The translations under genes and the position numbers were made by a program. A DNA stretch of 10,480 bases from Candidatus Gastranaerophilales bacterium (GTDB lineage: Bacteria > Cyanobacteriota > Vampirovibrionia > Gastranaerophilales > JAQUYY01). Of the stretch, positions 6,367-10,480 are shown one piece after another. Every line of letters starts with the position of its first letter. Positions within the stretch are counted from its first letter, which is position 1. Where the stretch lies: assembly GCA_028691575.1 (NCBI GenBank), contig JAQUYY010000045.1, positions 1 to 10,480 on the forward strand, read 5' to 3'. The notes beneath the pieces are model-generated. The model had not been told where the DNA came from and did no database searches. It saw nothing but the letters and a program-made list of their open reading frames with translations.

Positions 6367-7428
6367 ATGAATATTAGTCCGATAAATTGTCAGCCCTTAA
6401 GAGAAAAAACATCTTTCGGAAACGGTGAAATAATCGATGCAGAATACTATTCTATAGTTGAAGATAGCCCTATTGAAGAAGAATCAACTTCTTTAGCATT
6501 AACAGAACAGCCAAAAACAGATGAATTTAATAAAAATGCTGATCTGGAACAGAGTTTCGCCGAGATGAACGCTTTATCTTCTGATTCAAGCATGCCTCCT
6601 ATTATACAAAAAGCAGCAAAAGTTGGCGGAGCAATCGTTTATGGTGCTCTTTCCTATTCCGCATTTAAAACAATGGGACCTAAAGCAGTAAAAACTTTAG
6701 CTGATATTCCTTCTTCTTTAGCTAAAAAAGCTTCTAAATTAGCACCAAAACCAGGCAGTACATTTGTTCAAAACGTTGTTGAACCGGCTAAAAAACCATT
6801 TAAGATAACTGCTGCATTTATTACAGATAAAGCTAAAACTATTAGTACTAATATTGAACTTAAAAAAGCTGATATTCTTAAAACAAAACCGGAATCATTA
6901 AAAGCTAAAACAATTAACTTAACTGATTCAATTGCAAATAAAGCAAAAAAATTATTTACAAAAGATCATGTTAAAACAATAGCTTTGGAAGGTACTGCAG
7001 GTGCTGTCGGTGCTACCGCATTTATCGAAAGCATTGACGGACAAGCAGAAAAAAGAGAAAATAATGCCATTCAAAGAGCCGGCTTAGATTTAAAGGGCAG
7101 TTTAAATAATTTTGATGCTTCTTTAGATAAAACATATGCTGATGAAGCAGCTATTGCTGCAGTTGGTGTTGGAGGTTTAAAAACCGCGGCTTCTTTCGGT
7201 AAGGTTGTAAAAACTGCCGGTGGCGAAATAGCTGAACAAGCTGTAAAAAATGCAAATAAATTTGATAGTCTGGTTAAAAAAGCACCAAAATTTATTAGAC
7301 CTTTATTGGACAATCCTGTTACAAGAAAAGTAGCTGCTCCTGTTATGGCAGTGGCATCAATTGCTCTTGTGGGAACTCAGTTGGCTGATGTAGCTGATGT
7401 ATTAAGTGATTCGGCAGCAGCAGTATAA
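6367..7428 (+). CDS. Lys/Ala-rich protein of unknown function
   Basis: The protein has 353 residues from ATG at 6367; AAAGGCGG at 6351-6358 is the likely ribosome binding site. There is no signal peptide and I do not recognise a family. The first 75 residues are acidic and probably disordered, opening with MNISPINCQPLREKTSFGNG. From about residue 80 the protein is rich in Lys and Ala with weakly hydrophobic Gly/Ala stretches at about 83-103, 205-220, 259-275 and 322-345. Basic amphipathic stretches lie between them (for example SLAKKASKLAPK and SIANKAKKLFTK). This looks more like membrane- or partner-associating helices than classical transmembrane segments; only 322-340 is hydrophobic enough to be a candidate membrane segment. 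It is a single-gene unit: divergent from rlmD and ended by a very strong palindrome terminator. A secreted or surface protein is possible but unproven. Confidence 0.85.
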   Translation: MNISPINCQPLREKTSFGNGEIIDAEYYSIVEDSPIEEESTSLALTEQPKTDEFNKNADLEQSFAEMNALSSDSSMPPIIQKAAKVGGAIVYGALSYSAFKTMGPKAVKTLADIPSSLAKKASKLAPKPGSTFVQNVVEPAKKPFKITAAFITDKAKTISTNIELKKADILKTKPESLKAKTINLTDSIANKAKKLFTKDHVKTIALEGTAGAVGATAFIESIDGQAEKRENNAIQRAGLDLKGSLNNFDASLDKTYADEAAIAAVGVGGLKTAASFGKVVKTAGGEIAEQAVKNANKFDSLVKKAPKFIRPLLDNPVTRKVAAPVMAVASIALVGTQLADVADVLSDSAAAV

Positions 7429-7440
7429 ATAATTAAAACA

Positions 7441-7478
7441 ACAAAAAAAGAAAGTGGTTAACCACTTTCTTTTTTTGT
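7441..7478. terminator. 38-bp perfect palindrome, bidirectional terminator
   Basis: The two 19-nt arms are exact reverse complements, with core GTGGTTAACCAC (7454-7465) and outer A7/T7 runs. On + it ends the 6367 gene. On - it contains the TAA stop codon (7458-7460) and the last few codons of the convergent GNAT gene, and its T run terminates that gene as well. Confidence 0.9.
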
Positions 7479-7895
7479 ATCTAATTTCATAAAAGCAATA
7501 CTATCTGAATTTGTACTTGCATTTTTACAAATTCGTTTATTTTTTGCCTTTACCTCAATCGGCGGATTTTTATCAATTTCAAAACCTAATTTTTCAAAAA
7601 ATTCAGGACATCTCGTTGATAGCCAGATTTCTTTTTTATCTAAAATTCCGATTAACTGTTGAACAATTTTTGTACCAAAACCTTTTAATCTGTATTCTTT
7701 CAAAACACCTATTGAAGCAAGTTCTGTCAGCATTTCATATTTTTTTATTCGCCCAAAACCGATTATTTTGTTTTTTATTTTAGCTACCAAAAAATCATTG
7801 TAATTTAACTCCTCCATATCAAGTTTAAATTCTTGCAAATATGGTAAAATCATATTCAAATCTGTCGGGTTAGCTTTTTCAATACAAATATTCAT
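7458..7895 (-). CDS. GNAT family N-acetyltransferase
   Basis: The protein has 145 residues from ATG at 7895. The GNAT fold is seen in MNICIEKANPTDLNMILPYLQEF (strand 1 and helix 1), the strand KNKIIGFGRI (41-50), and motif A ELASIGVLKEYRLKGFGTKIVQQLI with the acetyl-CoA loop R69-L-K-G-F-G74. It is followed by a strand (EIWLSTR) and the common ending CPEFFEKLGFE. The substrate cannot be told; PaiA- or ArgA-like small GNATs share this layout. The last residues (DTKKESG) are encoded inside the left half of the palindrome terminator, so the C-terminus may be shaped by terminator sequence rather than by protein function. There is no normal Shine-Dalgarno: AAAAGG ends only 1 nt before the ATG. Confidence 0.85.
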   Translation of the reverse strand: MNICIEKANPTDLNMILPYLQEFKLDMEELNYNDFLVAKIKNKIIGFGRIKKYEMLTELASIGVLKEYRLKGFGTKIVQQLIGILDKKEIWLSTRCPEFFEKLGFEIDKNPPIEVKAKNKRICKNASTNSDSIAFMKLDTKKESG

Positions 7896-7902
7896 GCCTT
7901 TT

Positions 7903-7908
7903 AGTATA
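7903..7908 (-). promoter_or_regulatory. -10 element suggesting a leaderless or near-leaderless mRNA
   Basis: On the - strand TATACT (5 of 6 to TATAAT) ends only 7 nt before the ATG at 7895. Transcription would start at or within a base or two of the start codon. The -35 region is not convincing. Confidence 0.35.
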
Positions 7909-7918
7909 ATTTAAGTTT

Positions 7919-7956
7919 AAAAAAATTAAGCCTGCTATTTATTATAATAACAGGCT
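7919..7956 (-). terminator. terminator of the mtnP-yggT operon
   Basis: On the - strand the stem AGCCTG (7951-7956) / CAGGCT (7929-7934) closes a loop whose TTATTATAATAA part can pair with itself. After AA comes a run of seven T (7919-7925). It lies 26 nt after the yggT stop. Confidence 0.7.
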
Positions 7957-7981
7957 AATTTTAAAAATTTTTCATTATTTC

Positions 7982-8233
7982 TTATACAAATGAAAGAACA
8001 ATATTTTGAACAAAACCTAAAAACAGAAACGCAAAAATCGGTGAAAGATCAAACCCGCCCATAGGAGGAATAAGTCTTCTAAAAGGCTCTAAAATGGGTT
8101 CTGATGCATCATGCAAGAATTTAAAAGGCTGTTTCCACCAGTCAACATTTGGAAACCATGTTAATAATATTCTTACAATCAAAATAAGCTCTATAAGCTG
8201 AAATAATTGATCTATTGCTTGATGTAAACTCAT
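7982..8233 (-). CDS. YggT family membrane protein (Ycf19-like)
   Basis: The protein has 83 residues from ATG at 8233, with AAGGAG at 8245-8250 (11-nt spacing). Two membrane segments are seen at about 8-25 and 64-82. The conserved YGGT signature lies between them: RILLTWFPNVDWWKQPFKFL (21-40), then SEPILEPFRRLIPPMGGFDLSP (44-65). The single-domain form of about 80-100 residues is typical of cyanobacteria and plastids (Ycf19); many proteobacteria have a tandem form. Family members have been linked to cell or nucleoid morphology, membrane-complex assembly and osmotic stress, but the biochemical role is unsettled. It lies 25 nt after mtnP and is followed by a terminator, so it is the last gene of a two-gene operon. 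The pairing with mtnP has no obvious functional logic. Confidence 0.93.
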   Translation of the reverse strand: MSLHQAIDQLFQLIELILIVRILLTWFPNVDWWKQPFKFLHDASEPILEPFRRLIPPMGGFDLSPIFAFLFLGFVQNIVLSFV

Positions 8234-8258
8234 AGTTGTATTTGCTCCTTATTTATTA

Positions 8259-9068
8259 TTAAATTCTTGAATTTATCAACGTATTTTTGCAATTGCAAAC
8301 TTCTTTTCTATCAGCAATCTTTTTAATCATTGCAAATAAAAGATTTTTTAATTTTTCATTATTTTCGTTAAATACTTTTATAACCTCGGAATGACTAACA
8401 GGAAGAACATCTCCAACTAAACCTGCATCATAATCGGTTATTAAAGAAATATTTACAGGGCACATATCAAGTTCCTTAACCAAATATGCTTCCGGGTACT
8501 GAGTCATGTTAATAACTTCCCAGCCTTGAGCTGTATAATATTTGGATTCAGCCTTTGTGCTAAAACGAGGTCCTTGAATTACGAGAATTGTACCTGTTTT
8601 GTGAACCGGAATACCTAATTCTTCTGCACTTTGAATAGCAATTTCTCTTAATTCAGGACAATATGGATCAGCAGGACTTACATGCGTTGCAATCGGTCCT
8701 TCAAAAAAGGTATCCGGTCTATTCCAGGTTTTATTTACAAATTGATCACAAATTACAAAATCACCGGGGTTAACATGTTTTTGCAAACTTCCTGCTGCAC
8801 AAGGACAGATTACTGTTGAAACTCCTAAAGTCTTCATAGCCCAAACATTTGCTTTATAGTTTATATTATGAGGTAAAATACTATGATTTCTTCCATGCCT
8901 TGGAATAAAAGCCACTCTTTTTCCTGCGATTTCACCAATCATAATACTGTCACTCGGTGCGCCATAAGGTGTTTCAAGGGTTATTTCTTTAATATTATCA
9001 AGAAATTTATAAAAACCCGAACCTCCAAAAACACCTATATCAGCCAGATTTTTGTTTTTTATTTCCAT
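8259..9068 (-). CDS. mtnP: S-methyl-5'-thioadenosine phosphorylase
   Basis: The protein has 269 residues. AGGGGA precedes the ATG at 9068 by about 8 nt. It cleaves 5'-methylthioadenosine with phosphate to adenine and methylthioribose-1-phosphate, in methionine/purine salvage from polyamine and SAM metabolism. The family is nucleoside phosphorylase I, MTAP branch. Visible are phosphate-binding GGSG (15-18), PRHGRNHSILPHNINYKAN (56-74), the nucleoside pocket NMTQYPEA (187-194), and ITDYDAG (210-216). The Asp pair 212/214 there favours adenine over 6-oxopurines. Length is normal. The C-terminus carries a Cys-Asn-Cys motif (258-260), as in some archaeal MTA phosphorylases where a CxC motif is involved in disulfides. 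No other methionine-salvage gene is in the window. It is the first gene of an operon with yggT. Confidence 0.95.
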   Translation of the reverse strand: MEIKNKNLADIGVFGGSGFYKFLDNIKEITLETPYGAPSDSIMIGEIAGKRVAFIPRHGRNHSILPHNINYKANVWAMKTLGVSTVICPCAAGSLQKHVNPGDFVICDQFVNKTWNRPDTFFEGPIATHVSPADPYCPELREIAIQSAEELGIPVHKTGTILVIQGPRFSTKAESKYYTAQGWEVINMTQYPEAYLVKELDMCPVNISLITDYDAGLVGDVLPVSHSEVIKVFNENNEKLKNLLFAMIKKIADRKEVCNCKNTLINSRI

Positions 9069-9091
9069 TTAAAAATCCCCTAAAATTTGCT

Positions 9092-9120
9092 ATTTTAACT
9101 GCTTTTTCTGTTAAACTAAA
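9092..9120 (-). promoter_or_regulatory. possible promoter of mtnP-yggT
   Basis: On the - strand TAAAAT (9092-9097, 5 of 6) is preceded at 17-nt spacing by TTTAGT (9115-9120), a weak -35. It begins at the edge of the recO terminator and gives a leader of about 17-20 nt that includes AGGGGA. Confidence 0.35.
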
Positions 9121-9150
9121 CCAAAAGAAGGGTAATATCCCTTTTGGGTT
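9119..9150 (-). terminator. probable terminator of recO
   Basis: Arms AACC/GGTT, AAAA/TTTT and GGG/CCC pair in sequence with a 1-nt bulge on one side and a 3-nt bulge on the other, around a 6-nt loop. The - strand side continues into a T-rich stretch (TTTAGTTTAAC) rather than a clean T run. Confidence 0.5.
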
Positions 9151-9198
9151 AATTTATACAGTAGTCTCATTTATAAAATAACATAAATTTCATTTTAT

Positions 9199-9948
9199 TT
9201 AAACTAAACTTGCCAACAAATCCGCCGATTTTAATTTTTTATGCGTCCTAACTGAAATATAGTCTCTTAAAAGATTAAAGCTTCTTTCTAAAATTTCTTT
9301 GTCTTGAACATATAAACTTTCCATTAACCCGACTTCAGAGGCTTTTTTAAGAGTATTTCTGACCCTTGCGTTTATTTCCTGAATAGAGGTTTTAGGTGAA
9401 CATTTTTCACAAATTGCGCCACCTGAAGAAACACAGAATGACAAGTTTTTGCCATCTATTTGCTGATTGCATCTCACGCAGTTATCAAGCTCAATTGAAT
9501 AACCTGACAAATTTAAAATTCTTAACTGAAACTTGATTACATTCCATAATGTAGCATTGGTATTTTTGGCAGAAGACATATTTCTAAGAGCTGTATAGAA
9601 AATATCATATATTTTGCTGCAATTAGAATCGTTTTCAATGCCTAATGCTCCTAAAATATCAGCACAATACATTGCATAAGAAAGTTTTGTAATGTTTTTT
9701 CTCAATCCTTTAAAAGTATCAAAGGATTCTGCCTGATATATTGTATCCAAATTTTGTCCTTTGCCGACCAAAAGTTTATTTGCTACAAGTAAATCCATTC
9801 TGCCGCCAAGTTTGCTTGTTGGTTTTCTGGTTCCTTTTGCAACACAACGAATTAAACCTTTTTCTTTTGAGTACATTACCATTATTTTATCGGCTTCGTT
9901 GAAATTATATGATCTTAAATTTATCGCATCAGTTGTATAGTTTTGCAT
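9199..9948 (-). CDS. recO: DNA repair protein RecO
   Basis: The protein has 249 residues from ATG at 9948. The frame is open for 43 more codons upstream, but RecO proteins start as MxxYxTxAIxLR, exactly what begins here (MQNYTTDAINLRSYNFNEADKI). An AAAGG lies about 15 nt before it. RecO loads RecA onto SSB-coated DNA with RecR in gap repair. The N-terminal OB-fold covers about 1-80 (GLIRCVAKGTRKPTSKLGGRM, LDTIYQAE). A helical region follows, with a zinc finger at Cys157-x2-Cys160 and Cys180-x2-Cys183. Length is normal for the family (about 240-260). It is probably transcribed from its own promoter in the hairpin-rich gap upstream. Confidence 0.93.
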   Translation of the reverse strand: MQNYTTDAINLRSYNFNEADKIMVMYSKEKGLIRCVAKGTRKPTSKLGGRMDLLVANKLLVGKGQNLDTIYQAESFDTFKGLRKNITKLSYAMYCADILGALGIENDSNCSKIYDIFYTALRNMSSAKNTNATLWNVIKFQLRILNLSGYSIELDNCVRCNQQIDGKNLSFCVSSGGAICEKCSPKTSIQEINARVRNTLKKASEVGLMESLYVQDKEILERSFNLLRDYISVRTHKKLKSADLLASLV

Positions 9949-10002
9949 TGTTGTTTTTATTGACCTTTCTAGTTGTTTTAGATTAATTATTATTAACTTT
10001 GT

Positions 10003-10017
10003 GTGGCTTATAGCCAC
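10003..10017 (-). other. hairpin at the start of the recO leader
   Basis: GTGGCT (10003-10008) and AGCCAC (10012-10017) pair across a 3-nt loop. With a start at about 10012 only part would be transcribed from the nearby promoter; a readthrough transcript would carry all of it. It has no T run, so it is not a standard terminator. Confidence 0.45.
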
Positions 10018-10018
10018 C

Positions 10019-10027
10019 ATTCTATCA
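10019..10027 (-). promoter_or_regulatory. possible extended -10 promoter of recO
   Basis: On the - strand TGATAGAAT fits TGnTATAAT with one mismatch, giving a start near 10012 and a leader of about 65 nt. No good -35 is seen, which extended -10 promoters do not strictly need. Confidence 0.4.
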
Positions 10028-10131
10028 TATAGCACCCGAATTTGAGCAAACTTAAAGTAATTGAAACATTCAATCAAAATTAAGTCCCGCCCAGACTTTT
10101 GAGAAACCTGTGCTATAAAGTATTTCTCAAA
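10028..10131 (-). other. hairpin cluster between recO and the upstream gene
   Basis: Three hairpins lie side by side. A 9-bp stem TTTGAGAAA/TTTCTCAAA (10098-10106 / 10123-10131) has a 16-nt loop. AAGTC/GACTT (10082-10086 / 10094-10098) has an unusually GC-rich loop. ATTGAA/TTCAAT (10060-10065 / 10069-10074) has a 3-nt loop. The loop of the first contains GTGCTATA (10110-10117), which is exactly complementary to TATAGCAC at 10028-10035, allowing a pseudoknot-like contact. This could be a terminator region of the upstream gene (AATTTT follows the middle hairpin on the - strand), a structured leader, or a small RNA. No function is assigned. Confidence 0.35.
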
Positions 10132-10154
10132 CTTTATTATCTTATTTGAAAGAT

Positions 10155-10480
10155 TTATTTTCTCTCTTGTGAAAACCTTGAAATAAATTTTTCTTTATTT
10201 ATATCAAAATCTTCATCTATCTTCTGCCATTTTTGATCTGATTTGTTTTTTGGTACAAAAACTGCGGCTATATCATCTTTATAAATTAACTTCCAATCGT
10301 ATAGCTTTTTAATATTATCATAAACTTCTTTATATGCAACAGGTATCAACATCACATCTGTATCATATTTTTGAAATACTCCATGCCAGTTTGAACCCGA
10401 ATAATGAAGCCTCGCAATATCTCCTATAAGTTCGTCCGAATAAACTTCTTCATCACGTCCGTCAATTGCAACTTTGCATT
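10155..10480 (-). CDS. C-terminal end of a membrane glycosyltransferase-like protein (partial)
   Basis: The - strand frame is open from the window edge to the TAA at 10155-10157, giving at least 108 codons. The GTG at 10355 is internal and I do not take it as the start. The visible part reads KVAIDGRDEEVYSDELIGDI (beginning at about 10475), then SNWHGVFQKYDTDVMLIPVAY, then LYDWKLIYKDDIAAVFVPKN, and ends in a charged tail. This order (an IDGR-VY-E/D motif, then W-x-x-x-x-x-K-Y-x-x-D-x-x-L-x-P, then W-K-L-x-Y-x-D-D-x-A-x-x-F-V) is what I recall from the soluble C-terminal domain of large polytopic GT-C (family 39-like) membrane proteins. The membrane part is outside the window, so the assignment is tentative. 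It is followed by a hairpin cluster and recO. Confidence 0.6.
   Translation of the reverse strand, partial: CKVAIDGRDEEVYSDELIGDIARLHYSGSNWHGVFQKYDTDVMLIPVAYKEVYDNIKKLYDWKLIYKDDIAAVFVPKNKSDQKWQKIDEDFDINKEKFISRFSQERK

Noticed and set aside
7071..7313. - strand open frame inside the 353-residue gene
   Set aside because: It is a reverse-strand image of the Lys/Ala-rich coding sequence, with no start signal and a Phe/Ala-rich translation of no recognisable kind.
9949..10077. 43-codon upstream extension of recO
   Set aside because: RecO proteins begin at the MQNYTTDAI position. The extension has no RecO similarity and would run through the hairpin and promoter region.
10155..10355. A complete 66-residue gene starting at GTG 10355
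   Set aside because: The frame stays open to the window edge and the upstream translation fits the same domain, so it is the end of a longer gene.
1..10480. tRNA, rRNA or known riboswitch
   Set aside because: No cloverleaf with a conserved T-arm, no rRNA core sequence and no recognisable riboswitch core was seen in any gap.

Overview
The window is AT-rich bacterial DNA with short intergenic gaps and frequent hairpin terminators. The gene set suggests a non-photosynthetic relative of cyanobacteria, most likely Gastranaerophilales/Vampirovibrionia ('Melainabacteria'). The supporting genes are an AMIN-domain envelope protein, a YggT/Ycf19-type membrane protein, a GNAT acetyltransferase very like the cyanobacterial/plastid Ycf52 (NSI) family, and an MTA phosphorylase. 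The placement is inferred from protein resemblance; no rRNA or other phylogenetic marker was examined.

Layout. At 1-369 is the 3' end of an unrecognised + strand gene. At 485-3740 is a + strand envelope block. It holds an exported, membrane-anchored AMIN-domain protein, a strong terminator, and then a two-gene operon of putative peptidoglycan hydrolases. The first hydrolase has a lysozyme-like C-terminal domain (TTG start at 1792) and the second a CHAP cysteine amidase/peptidase domain. Neither has a recognisable signal peptide. Both begin with the same architecture: a short Asn/Ser/Ile-rich N-terminus, then four degenerate copies of a short helical repeat anchored on Phe. This pair is the most novel thing in the window.

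At 3846-6198 on the - strand is a tight operon, rlmD - Ycf52-like GNAT - rplI (26-nt gaps), so translation-related: 23S rRNA methylation, an acetyltransferase and ribosomal protein L9. Divergent from it at 6367-7428 is a 353-residue Lys/Ala-rich protein of unknown function. A 38-bp perfect palindrome (bidirectional terminator) ends it, and the stop codon of the convergent second GNAT gene (7458-7895, -) lies at its centre.

At 7982-9068 on the - strand is an mtnP-yggT operon. At 9199-9948 is recO, preceded by a hairpin-rich intergenic region with possible long-range pairing. At 10155-10480 is the C-terminal end of a gene resembling GT-C type polytopic glycosyltransferases. I saw no tRNA, rRNA, CRISPR array, insertion sequence or integrase. 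No gene-free stretch exceeds about 210 bases.
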